DNA of 64,000 nt. Source: SIG452 sp045541975. GTDB taxonomy: Bacteria; Bacillota; Clostridia; UMGS1840. The notes beneath the pieces are model-generated. The model saw nothing but the letters and a program-made list of their open reading frames with translations. It made no database searches and had not been told where the DNA came from. Made by a program: the position numbers and the translations under genes. Where the stretch lies: positions 1 to 64,000 of the forward strand of contig JAZQKB010000016.1 of the NCBI GenBank assembly GCA_045541975.1, given 5' to 3'. Within the stretch, counting starts at the first letter, position 1. Each line of letters starts with the position of its first letter. Of the stretch, positions 1-8,354 are shown piece by piece.

Positions 1-33
1 CGTTTACGGGTGAGCCAGTGGGAGAAAGCAAAT

Positions 34-157
34 AAAAAAGCCCCTTTAGGGGCAAGCTGGTGAAAGAGATGCGGTTGGCAGACCTTTCGACGAGCCTATA
101 GGCTCGGCCAGCATATTGCCCTAAGGGGGCAGTGCAAGCCACCGGCACGGCCGGTGG
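34..157 (-). other. Multi-stem structured intergenic element ending in a terminator
   Basis: Four perfect or near-perfect hairpins are packed into about 125 bases after the MATE stop codon (read on the minus strand): CCACCGGC/GCCGGTGG at 139-157, TGCCC/GGGCA at 117-131, CGAGCC/GGCTCG at 91-106, and GCCCC/GGGGC at 40-53. The last is followed on the minus strand by a six-U run (34-39), as in an intrinsic terminator. A competing long pairing exists: GGGCAAGCTGG (50-60) can pair with CCAGC (108-112) and TTGCCC (116-121), which would use up one arm of the terminator. It could be a cis-regulatory RNA for a gene beyond the window edge, or an interspersed palindromic repeat. I cannot assign it to a known family. 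Confidence 0.5.
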
Positions 158-164
158 TTATGAC

Positions 165-1568
165 TTATAGTTTAATCGTTGTCCATTTGCCTTTTTTAAA
201 GTGAGACCAGTTGATAACGAGCCTCATAAATTGATCCAACATTACGCCAATCCAGGCACCGGGAAGACCAAGTCCTACCGGATAGCATAGCAACCAGGTG
301 AGAGCAGGTCGCACAATGCCGATGCTCAGTAGAGAAGTCAGCGCCACATACATGGCATCTCCTGCACCTCTGAGTGCTCCTGTGATAATGACCTGCGAAG
401 TCTGAGCATGAGTGGTGAATGCCATGATAATCATCAGCACTGCACCCTCTTGAATGATGGTCTGATCGGTGGTAAACATGGCCACAATTTCGTGTCGAAA
501 CACGATAAATAACACAAACAGCACGGTGGAAATCACGAGAGCAATTCTTTGGCAGATACTCGCATAAATCCTTGCCATATCAGGTCGTTTGGAGCCTAAG
601 GACTGACCTACCAGCGTTGCGGATGCCACAGAAAAGCCGTCTCCGAACCCAAAAGAAATACTCATAATACTCATACAAACCTGATGGGTTGCAAAAGGGA
701 TAGTTCCCAGTCCTGCCACGATTTTGGCATAAAGGAAAAAGCCGATTCGCATGGCAACCTGTTCGGCGCAGGCACTAAAGCCTACCTTGGAAACTGAACC
801 CATGGTGGCACGGTCAAACCGCCATTTTGCTTTGGAAAAAAGGCTTAGATACCGTTTTTTTGGAAGAATGGATGCCACTGCCATTAAAAATGCGATAAAG
901 TTTCCCAATGCTGTGGCAACGGCTGCGCCCATCACGCCCCATTTTGGCAATCCGCAGGCACCGTTGATGAGGAAATAGTTGAAAATGACATTCACGATGT
1001 TTGCCGTCAGGTTGGTGGTCATGGAAATGCGGGTGTTTCCAACTCCTCGCTGTGCCGCATTGATGGCAAGTCCGATGGAGTTGAAGAAAATGCCCACCAT
1101 AATAATACGAAAGTATGTAACAGAGTCTCCGATAATGTCATTACCGGCTCCTGCAAACCGAAGTAACGGTTCTGCAATGAGATTCCCAATGGCAAACAGC
1201 AGAATTGCCAAGATGGTGGCAACTATTAAGGATTGCTTCATACAACGGTTGGCACCGTCCTGATTGCCTTCTCCCTTTCTTCGTGCGATTACTGCCGTGA
1301 TTCCCACATTTAACGAGAAAATTAAAGCCAACAGGATAAACTTTGGTTGATTGGTAATACCAACTGCTGAAATTGCCTGGGGACTGATGGAACCAACCAT
1401 CATGGTGTCCACAGCACCGGTCAGGCAGACCAGTACCGATTCGGTCATAGATGGCCAGGCTAAGTCAAATGTTTTTTTGTATGCCTCTTTTGAGGTAGGG
1501 ATTTCTCCCACTTTGTCCTTTTCCTTTAGCATATAACGGGTGGAAAAGAGTTTTTTTAATGCTTGCAA
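165..1568 (-). CDS. MATE family multidrug/Na+ antiporter-type efflux protein
   Basis: A 467-residue integral membrane protein with about twelve hydrophobic segments, in the size range of MATE transporters. The MATE-like N-terminal half reads LAWPSMTESVLVCLTGAVD, followed by repeated GxxGxxxA-rich helices and the internal repeat typical of the family. Members export cationic drugs or metabolites in exchange for Na+ or H+; the substrate cannot be told from sequence. The chosen start is a TTG at 1568, preceded by GAAAGAAGGAA at suitable spacing; an ATG at codon 13 is an alternative. It is monocistronic, with its own promoter at 1614-1642, and runs into the structured element at 34-157. Confidence 0.88.
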   Translation of the reverse strand: MQALKKLFSTRYMLKEKDKVGEIPTSKEAYKKTFDLAWPSMTESVLVCLTGAVDTMMVGSISPQAISAVGITNQPKFILLALIFSLNVGITAVIARRKGEGNQDGANRCMKQSLIVATILAILLFAIGNLIAEPLLRFAGAGNDIIGDSVTYFRIIMVGIFFNSIGLAINAAQRGVGNTRISMTTNLTANIVNVIFNYFLINGACGLPKWGVMGAAVATALGNFIAFLMAVASILPKKRYLSLFSKAKWRFDRATMGSVSKVGFSACAEQVAMRIGFFLYAKIVAGLGTIPFATHQVCMSIMSISFGFGDGFSVASATLVGQSLGSKRPDMARIYASICQRIALVISTVLFVLFIVFRHEIVAMFTTDQTIIQEGAVLMIIMAFTTHAQTSQVIITGALRGAGDAMYVALTSLLSIGIVRPALTWLLCYPVGLGLPGAWIGVMLDQFMRLVINWSHFKKGKWTTIKL

Positions 1569-1613
1569 AGTGCGGTTCCTTCTTTCGCTAATCGCCTAAA
1601 ATTCAATAGAATT

Positions 1614-1642
1614 AGTATATACCAAATTTTTGCATTTGTCAA
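1614..1642 (-). promoter_or_regulatory. Sigma-A-type promoter for the MATE gene
   Basis: On the minus strand TTGACA (1637-1642) and TATACT (1614-1619) are separated by exactly 17 bases, about 45 bases upstream of the TTG start. Confidence 0.75.
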
Positions 1643-1762
1643 TTTTTGCAGAAAAAAATGTCAGGATCACAACATTTTTCTGAAAATCACTGAAAAAACA
1701 CGAAAAAAATTGAAAAAAAGCTGTTTTTTCTGCGAAAAATACTGGAATTTTCGGGAAGGGTG

Positions 1763-1771
1763 TGCTATAAT
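1763..1771 (+). promoter_or_regulatory. Extended -10 promoter for typA
   Basis: TGCTATAAT (1763-1771) is a TGn-extended -10 box about 80 bases upstream of the typA start. The -35 region (around 1743-1748) is poor, as is usual for extended -10 promoters. Confidence 0.55.
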
Positions 1772-1852
1772 TGTATTTGTATAAATTTAACATGGGACAT
1801 TATTTTTATTCATGCTCCCAACGACCGTTTGAATGAAAAAAGAGGGGTTCTT

Positions 1853-3670
1853 ATGATTCGAGAAGATTTAAGAAATATTGCCATTATTGCCCACGTTGAC
1901 CATGGTAAAACTACCCTGGTAGACGTGATGCTAAAGCAGGGCGGAGTATACCGTGAAAATCAGGTAGTGGAAGACCGTGTGATGGATAACAATGCATTGG
2001 AGAGAGAACGTGGCATTACCATCTTAGCAAAAAACACTGCCGTGCATTATAAGGACACCAAAATCAATATTATCGACACTCCCGGCCACGCCGACTTTTC
2101 CGGTGAGGTGGAACGAGTATTAAAAATGGTAAACGGGGTAGTACTTTTGGTGGATGCGGCGGAAGGCCCCATGCCACAGACCCGTTTTGTATTGCAAAAA
2201 GCGTTGGAATTAGGTCATAGAATTATTGTGGTAATTAATAAAATTGATAAACCTGATGCCAGACTGGACGAAGTGGGCGAAGAAGTGCTGGAGTTGCTAC
2301 TGGAGTTGGATGCCAATGACGAACAGTTGGACAGCCCCATCATTTACTGCTCAGGTCGTGCAGGAACTGCTTCTTATTCTCCCAATGTGGCAGGCACAGA
2401 TTTAACCGTGCTGTTTGAAAAAATCGTCAGCTATATTCCCGCTCCCGAAGGAGACGAAAACGGCGATCTGCAGGTTCTGGTTTCCTCCATCGACTACAAC
2501 GATTATGTGGGCAGAGTTGCCATTGGCAGAGTGGAACGTGGGGTTGTGAAGCAGAATCAGGAGGTTATGGTTTGTGACTATCATAACCGCCGTGCACCAA
2601 GACGTGGCAAAGTGGTAAATCTTTACCAGTTTGACGGCTTAAACAGAACTCAGGTAACCGAAGCCAAAGTGGGCGACATTATTTACTTCTCCGGCATTGA
2701 AGACATCACCATCGGTGAAACCATCACCGCAGTTTCCAATCCGGAACCCATTGAATTTGTGAAAATCGGAGAACCCACCGTGGAAATGACCTTCTCCGTT
2801 AACGATAGTCCCTTTGCAGGGCAGGAAGGAAAGTTTGTAACCACCCGTCAGATTCGTGACCGTTTGCAAAAGGAACTGCTAAAAGACGTTTCTCTTCGTG
2901 TGAAGGACGGGGAAACCACCGATTGCTTCTTAGTATCGGGCAGAGGGGAAATGCACCTCTCCATTTTAATTGAAACCATGCGACGGGAAGGCTTTGAATT
3001 TGCCGTTTCCACTCCCAGAGTGCTTTTAAAAGAAATTGACGGCAAAATTTATGAGCCTACCGAAAAATTAGTGATAGATGTTCCCGAAGATTGTGTTGGC
3101 TCCGTCATGGAAAAAATGGGTCTTCGCAAAGCGGAACTCACTCAGATGGCGCCGGTTGGCAACCGTATGAGAATTGAATTTATTATTCCCTCCCGAGGTC
3201 TTTTTGGTTATCGGAGTGAATTTTTAACCGATACCCGTGGAGAAGGGATTCTGAATACCATCTTCCACGAATATCAGGAACATAAAGGCGATATAACCAA
3301 GCGTTTTACCGGTTCCTTAGTTGCTTTTGAAACCGGTACCGCCGTGACTTACGGTTTATATAACGCTCAGGAACGAGGCACGCTCTTTATTGGTGCCGGC
3401 ACCAAGGTGTATGAAGGAATGGTGGTTGGCTACACTCCCAAGCAAGAAGACATCAATGTGAATGTTTGCAAAAAGAAACAGCTTACCAACACCCGTGCAT
3501 CCGGCAGTGACGATGCCTTAAAACTGACACCGCCCACGGTGTATAGTTTAGAAGCATCCTTAGAATTTTTAGCAGATGACGAGCTTTTAGAAGTAACACC
3601 TCAAAGCCTTCGTATCCGCAAACGAATTTTAAACAATCAGCTTCGTGCCAAAGCCCGTAGCAAAGCTTAA
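1853..3670 (+). CDS. typA: Ribosome-associated GTPase TypA/BipA
   Basis: A 605-residue translational GTPase of the EF-G superfamily that binds the ribosome and helps 50S assembly and stress adaptation. The G domain shows AHVDHGKTT at residues 13-21, DTPGHADF (G3) and NKIDKPDA (G4). Domain II, the EF-G-like domains III and V and the TypA-specific C-terminal domain follow (RGLFGYRSEFLTDTRGEG is characteristic). The start chosen is the ATG at 1853 after AGAGGGG; a longer open frame from 1760 is upstream read-through with no family match. argC follows 29 bases after the stop without a terminator, so typA-argC-argB probably form one transcript. Confidence 0.95.
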   Translation: MIREDLRNIAIIAHVDHGKTTLVDVMLKQGGVYRENQVVEDRVMDNNALERERGITILAKNTAVHYKDTKINIIDTPGHADFSGEVERVLKMVNGVVLLVDAAEGPMPQTRFVLQKALELGHRIIVVINKIDKPDARLDEVGEEVLELLLELDANDEQLDSPIIYCSGRAGTASYSPNVAGTDLTVLFEKIVSYIPAPEGDENGDLQVLVSSIDYNDYVGRVAIGRVERGVVKQNQEVMVCDYHNRRAPRRGKVVNLYQFDGLNRTQVTEAKVGDIIYFSGIEDITIGETITAVSNPEPIEFVKIGEPTVEMTFSVNDSPFAGQEGKFVTTRQIRDRLQKELLKDVSLRVKDGETTDCFLVSGRGEMHLSILIETMRREGFEFAVSTPRVLLKEIDGKIYEPTEKLVIDVPEDCVGSVMEKMGLRKAELTQMAPVGNRMRIEFIIPSRGLFGYRSEFLTDTRGEGILNTIFHEYQEHKGDITKRFTGSLVAFETGTAVTYGLYNAQERGTLFIGAGTKVYEGMVVGYTPKQEDINVNVCKKKQLTNTRASGSDDALKLTPPTVYSLEASLEFLADDELLEVTPQSLRIRKRILNNQLRAKARSKA

Positions 3671-3699
3671 ACTTGTAAAATTTTTGGAGGAATATAAAT

Positions 3700-4740
3700 A
3701 TGATTAGAGCCGGTATTTTAGGCGTTACAGGGTATGCTGGAATTGAATTATTACGGTTATTGTTAAATCATCCCGAAGTGGAAGTTACCACTTTGGTATC
3801 AGGCAGTACTGCCGGAGAAAAAATCTCCACTATTTATCCCCATTTAAAAGGAATCTGCGATATCGTGCTGGAAGAATTAAATGTGGAAGAAATCGCAAAA
3901 AAATGCGATGTGGTATTCACCTCTTTGCCGCACGGTGCTTCCGATATGGTCATCGGCAACTTATACAACGCCGGTCTTCGTGTGATTGACTTAAGCGGTG
4001 ACTACCGTTATGACGATGTGGCAGTCTATGAAGAATGGTATAAAACCACTCACAAAAATCCCGAACTGTTAAAAGAATCTGTGTACGGCTTATGTGAGCT
4101 GTATCGGGACAAAATAAAAAAAGCCCGTTTAATCGGAAATCCCGGTTGCTACACCACCACCTCTATTTTAGGGGCAGCTCCCTTAATCAAAGGCGGTTTT
4201 GTGGAGATCAAAAACATTATCGTGGATGCCAAATCCGGTGTGACCGGTGCAGGCAGAGGAATCCATCTGGATTACCATTTTTCCGAATGTACCGAAAATA
4301 TGAAAGCGTATAAAATTGCTACTCACCGTCATACTTCTGAAATTGAGCAGGAATATTCCAAGCTGGCGGGGCAGGAAGTGATGATCAGCTTCACTCCCCA
4401 TTTAGTGCCGATGAAACGTGGTATTTATTCCACCATCTATATGAATTTAAACGATGATTACACCGAAGAACAGTTATTGGATGTGTACCGTAAATTTTAC
4501 GAAGGTTGCCCTTTTATCCGTATTTACGATGCCGGCAAAATTCCAGAATCCAATCATGTAGCAGGCTCCAACTATGTGGATATCGGCTTGACTGTTGATA
4601 AACGCTTACGCCGTGTGGTTGTAATTTCCACCTTGGATAACTTAAACAAAGGGGCGGCAGGGCAGGCAGTTCAGAATATGAATCTGATGTTTGACCTTCC
4701 TGAAACCACCGGACTTTCCAACCCCGGATTCTACTTATAA
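3700..4740 (+). CDS. argC: N-acetyl-gamma-glutamyl-phosphate reductase
   Basis: A 346-residue NADPH-dependent enzyme that reduces N-acetyl-glutamyl-5-phosphate to the semialdehyde, the third step of arginine/ornithine synthesis. The N-terminal Rossmann motif is GVTGYAGIELLRLL; the catalytic cysteine is Cys150 in GNPGCYTTT; HRHTSEIEQE carries the conserved active-site histidine. Length and motifs fit type 1 AGPR. The ribosome binding site TTTGGAGG lies about 9 bases before the ATG. Its partner argB starts directly downstream. argJ, argD and argF are absent here, so the pathway must be completed elsewhere. Confidence 0.95.
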   Translation: MIRAGILGVTGYAGIELLRLLLNHPEVEVTTLVSGSTAGEKISTIYPHLKGICDIVLEELNVEEIAKKCDVVFTSLPHGASDMVIGNLYNAGLRVIDLSGDYRYDDVAVYEEWYKTTHKNPELLKESVYGLCELYRDKIKKARLIGNPGCYTTTSILGAAPLIKGGFVEIKNIIVDAKSGVTGAGRGIHLDYHFSECTENMKAYKIATHRHTSEIEQEYSKLAGQEVMISFTPHLVPMKRGIYSTIYMNLNDDYTEEQLLDVYRKFYEGCPFIRIYDAGKIPESNHVAGSNYVDIGLTVDKRLRRVVVISTLDNLNKGAAGQAVQNMNLMFDLPETTGLSNPGFYL

Positions 4741-4758
4741 AAAGAGGTGCCAAAGAAC

Positions 4759-5637
4759 ATGGATATGGAAAAACTGATTCATAAAGCGAAAATTCTGGTA
4801 GAGGCAATGCCTTATATTCAGAAATTCTACGATAAAACCGTTGTGATTAAATACGGCGGTAACGCTATGATTAACGGAGAACTAAAAAACTCTGTCATGG
4901 AAGATATCACCTTATTAAAATACATCGGTATGCATCCCATCGTGGTGCATGGCGGTGGACCGGATATTTCCAACGCCTTAAAAACCTACGATGTGAAGTC
5001 GGAATTTATCAACGGTCTTCGTGTGACCGATGAAACCACCATGCAGGTTGCTCAGATGGTGTTAATCGGAAAAACCAACAAAGAAGTGGTTTCGCTGTTA
5101 AATGTCAACGGCGGAAACGCTGTTGGGATTTCCGGGATGGACTCTTGCCTGTTTACCTGCGAAAAGCATACCACCCAGGTGGATGGTAAAGAAGTGGACA
5201 TCGGCTATGTGGGTGACATTGTGAAAGTAAATTCCAAATTGGTCCGCAACTTAGCAGATAACGGCTATATTCCCGTGATTGCCCCCATCGGTGTGGACGC
5301 AAACGGCCATAGCTATAACATCAATGCAGATACTGCAGCCGGTGTGTTAGCAGGTGCCTTAGAGGCAGAAAAGCTGATTCTTTTAACCGATATTGAAGGT
5401 CTGAAAATGAATGTGGATGCCCCTGAAGTGATTTCTGAAATCACCAAAGCAGACACGCTGAAACTAATTGATGACGGTGTCATCACCGGCGGTATGATTC
5501 CAAAAGTGTTAGGTTGCTTAGACGCTATTGATTCCGGCGTAAAATCCGTTCATATCTTAGATGGCAGAATCCCGCATTGTCTGCTACTTGAAATCTTTAC
5601 CACCGACGGTATCGGCACCATGTTTAAAGCCGAGTAA
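4759..5637 (+). CDS. argB: Acetylglutamate kinase
   Basis: A 292-residue amino-acid kinase that phosphorylates N-acetylglutamate, the step before ArgC. Visible motifs are IKYGGNAM (residues 30-37), VHGGGPDIS and the C-terminal GGMIPK, which belong to the nucleotide- and substrate-binding sites of the family. The ATG at 4759 is preferred because AGAGGTG sits about 9 bases upstream; a GTG at 4747 lies inside that ribosome binding site. The stop codon overlaps the left arm of the inverted repeat at 5636-5721. It is probably co-transcribed with typA and argC. Confidence 0.94.
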   Translation: MDMEKLIHKAKILVEAMPYIQKFYDKTVVIKYGGNAMINGELKNSVMEDITLLKYIGMHPIVVHGGGPDISNALKTYDVKSEFINGLRVTDETTMQVAQMVLIGKTNKEVVSLLNVNGGNAVGISGMDSCLFTCEKHTTQVDGKEVDIGYVGDIVKVNSKLVRNLADNGYIPVIAPIGVDANGHSYNINADTAAGVLAGALEAEKLILLTDIEGLKMNVDAPEVISEITKADTLKLIDDGVITGGMIPKVLGCLDAIDSGVKSVHILDGRIPHCLLLEIFTTDGIGTMFKAE

Positions 5638-5721
5638 AATTGGTGCTTTTTCCACTTTTTGCTCCCTTGCGTACATCAAAGTACGCGACGGTCGTAAAAA
5701 TCGAAAAAATTATCCAATTTT
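5636..5721. repeat. Nested inverted-repeat element (copy D, tentative family member)
   Basis: The outer arms AAAATTGG (5636-5643) and CCAATTTT (5714-5721) are perfect inverted repeats. Inside them is a perfect hairpin, GCGTAC (5669-5674) with GTACGC (5681-5686). The architecture resembles the elements at 11494-11562, 11616-11684 and 38878-38998: a long outer stem, a central hairpin built on GTAC, and a CTC...C segment before it. The sequence similarity is weaker. It fills most of the 161-base gap before the next gene; no promoter or terminator is convincing there. Confidence 0.45.
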
Positions 5722-5798
5722 CCGACTGGTATATCAGCCACAAATTTAAAAACTACTTAATTTTGACAAACTTCTTTCAAAGAAAGGATTGATACAGT

Positions 5799-8330
5799 AT
5801 GAAACTTGCTTTTTCCACCTTAGGATGTCCGGATTTCTCCTGGTCTGAAATGCTTGCGATGGCAAAAGACTGCGGATTTCACGGTATTGAAGTGAGAGGA
5901 ATGGGAGAAGGTCTCCGCAACATCAAAGGTAACCCCTTTTCTAAAGAAAACAGGGAAGCAACCGTTGAAAAACTTCAGAAAATGCATTTGGAAATTCCCT
6001 GTCTGTCTACCGGCTGTGCCTTAAAATATTTAGACAAAGCGGAAGAAACCAAGGCAGAAATCAAAGAATATATTCATTTGGCAAACGCCATCGGAACCCC
6101 CTATCTTCGTATTTTGGCAGACCGCAATGCCCAAGCAGACGGAGAAGTGGACGACGATGCTATCTTACCCATTTTAAGTGAACTGGTGAGCTATGCTGAA
6201 AACTACGATGTTACCTTGCTGGTAGAAACCAACGGCGTTTATGCTGACACCAAGCGTTTGGCAAACTTATTAAACTCTGTGGCAAGTGACAATGTGGGTG
6301 CACTATGGGATGTGCATCATCCTTACCGTTTTATGAACGAATCTCCCGAAGAAACCGTGCAGAATTTAGGTGCCTATATTAAGTACATTCACGTAAAAGA
6401 TTCCGTGATGGAAGATGGCAAACCCTCCTACCGTATGATGGGAGAAGGGGATCTTCCTTTGGATGCGGCAATGTTTTCTCTTCGTTCCATTAACTACGAA
6501 GGCTATGTTTCTTTAGAATGGTTAAAATCCTATGCCCCCCATTTAAACGATGCAGGGATTGTGTTCCCCCATTATATCAACTTTATGGCAGCTTACGGAA
6601 GCGACCAAGATACCCGTGGAAAACTCCAGGATAACATCCGCAAAACTGGGAAATATGTGTGGCCCAAAGAACATTTGATTGATTTAACTTTCCCTCAGGT
6701 GTTAGACCGTATGGTGGAAGAATTTCCCGACCAGTATGCGTTCCGTTATACCACCCTGGATTATACCCGTACCTACTCCGAATTTCGTGATGATGTAGAC
6801 GATTTTGCCCGTTCTTTAATTGCAATGGGGGTAAAAGCAGGAGATCACGTTGCGATCTGGGCAACCAATGTGCCTCAGTGGTACATTTCCTTTTGGGCAA
6901 CCACCAAAATTGGTGCGGTGTTGGTTACGGTAAATACTGCATATAAAATTCACGAAGCAGAATATCTGCTCCGCCAGTCCGATACGCATACCCTTATTAT
7001 GACCGAAGGTTACAAGGATTCCGACTATGTGGCAATCATTAAAGAGCTTTGTCCGGAACTTGCTACCCACGAAACCGGAAAACCCTTACATATTAAAAAA
7101 TTACCCTTCCTGCGTAACATTGTAATCGTGGGTGAAAAGCAACCCGGTTGCTACACCTGGGAAGAAAGCATTGCCTTAAAAGACAAGGTTTCCATTGAAG
7201 AAGTATACCGCCGTCAGGCAGCCATCAATAAGCACGATGTCTGCAATATGCAGTATACCTCCGGTACCACCGGTTTCCCCAAAGGGGTTATGCTGACTCA
7301 CTACAATGTGGTAAACAACGGGAAAAACATCGGTGACTGTATGGACCTGTCCACCGCAGACCGTATGATGATTCAGGTGCCTATGTTCCATTGCTTTGGC
7401 ATGGTACTGGCAATGACCGCTTCTATGACTCACGGGGTGACCATGTCTCCCATTCCGGCGTTCTCTCCCAAACGTGGCTTAGATTGTATCAACAAAGAAA
7501 AAATTACCTGCTTCCACGGGGTTCCCACCATGTTTATTGCAATGCTGGGACACGAAGACTTTGAAAAAACCGACTTTTCTCATATGAGAACCGGTATTAT
7601 GGCAGGTAGCCCCTGTCCCATCAAAGTCATGGAAGACGTTGTGGATAAAATGAATATGAGTGAAATCTGCATTGTATACGGTCAGACGGAAGCATCTCCC
7701 GGATGTACCATGTCTAAAATTACCGACTCTTTAGAGGTTCGTGTAAACACCGTTGGTGCGGCAATGTACGGTATCGACTGCAAAATTGTGGATCCTGAAA
7801 CCGGTGAAGAACTGCCCGACAATGTGGACGGTGAATTTGTGGCAAAAGGCTACAACATTATGAAAGGTTACTACAAAATGCCTCAGGCAACTGCAGCAGC
7901 AATCGACGAAAACGGTTGGCTGCATACCGGTGACCTTGCCCGTCGTGACGAAAACGGATACTATAAAATTACCGGCAGAATTAAAGATATGATTATCCGT
8001 GGCGGTGAAAATATTTATCCCAAAGAAATTGAAGACTTCATTTATACTCATCCTAAGGTATCTGACGTTCAGGTTATTGGTGTTCCGGACCGTCAGTACG
8101 GGGAAGAAATTATGGCTTGTGTCATCTTAAAAGAAGGTGAAACCATGACCGAGGAAGAAATGAAGGAATATGTATACACCCACATGGCAAAACACAAAAC
8201 CCCCCGTTATGTAGATTTTGTGGATTCTTTCCCCATGAATGCGGCAGGAAAAATCTTAAAATACAAGATGCGTGAGCAGGCAGTGGAAAAATTCAACCTG
8301 CATAAGGATAACGCCATCGAAACTGCATAA
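5799..8330 (+). CDS. Fusion: sugar-isomerase-like TIM barrel + AMP-forming acyl-CoA synthetase
   Basis: One 843-residue open frame joins two normally separate enzymes. Residues 1 to about 270 are a xylose-isomerase-like TIM barrel (AP endonuclease 2 superfamily), with candidate metal ligands Glu143 (LLVETNG), Asp171 (LWDVHH), His198 (YIHVKD) and Glu240 (SLEW). Residues from about 295 to the end are an ANL-superfamily acyl-CoA synthetase: YTSGTTGFPKG at 486-496, YGQTE at 627-631, HTGD at 709-712, GRIKDMIIRGGENIYP, and the C-terminal catalytic lysine in NAAGKILK (about 818). The second half most resembles medium/long-chain acyl-CoA ligases; its substrate is unknown. No stop or frameshift separates the halves. 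The ribosome binding site is GAAAGGA. A GH2 glycosidase follows 24 bases later, probably in the same operon. Confidence 0.85.
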   Translation: MKLAFSTLGCPDFSWSEMLAMAKDCGFHGIEVRGMGEGLRNIKGNPFSKENREATVEKLQKMHLEIPCLSTGCALKYLDKAEETKAEIKEYIHLANAIGTPYLRILADRNAQADGEVDDDAILPILSELVSYAENYDVTLLVETNGVYADTKRLANLLNSVASDNVGALWDVHHPYRFMNESPEETVQNLGAYIKYIHVKDSVMEDGKPSYRMMGEGDLPLDAAMFSLRSINYEGYVSLEWLKSYAPHLNDAGIVFPHYINFMAAYGSDQDTRGKLQDNIRKTGKYVWPKEHLIDLTFPQVLDRMVEEFPDQYAFRYTTLDYTRTYSEFRDDVDDFARSLIAMGVKAGDHVAIWATNVPQWYISFWATTKIGAVLVTVNTAYKIHEAEYLLRQSDTHTLIMTEGYKDSDYVAIIKELCPELATHETGKPLHIKKLPFLRNIVIVGEKQPGCYTWEESIALKDKVSIEEVYRRQAAINKHDVCNMQYTSGTTGFPKGVMLTHYNVVNNGKNIGDCMDLSTADRMMIQVPMFHCFGMVLAMTASMTHGVTMSPIPAFSPKRGLDCINKEKITCFHGVPTMFIAMLGHEDFEKTDFSHMRTGIMAGSPCPIKVMEDVVDKMNMSEICIVYGQTEASPGCTMSKITDSLEVRVNTVGAAMYGIDCKIVDPETGEELPDNVDGEFVAKGYNIMKGYYKMPQATAAAIDENGWLHTGDLARRDENGYYKITGRIKDMIIRGGENIYPKEIEDFIYTHPKVSDVQVIGVPDRQYGEEIMACVILKEGETMTEEEMKEYVYTHMAKHKTPRYVDFVDSFPMNAAGKILKYKMREQAVEKFNLHKDNAIETA

Positions 8331-8354
8331 AAAAGCGAAAAAGGAGAATAGGTT

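Noticed and set aside
1760..1852. N-terminal extension of TypA by 31 codons
   Set aside because: It runs through the promoter region and the family starts at the ATG at 1853, which has a good ribosome binding site.
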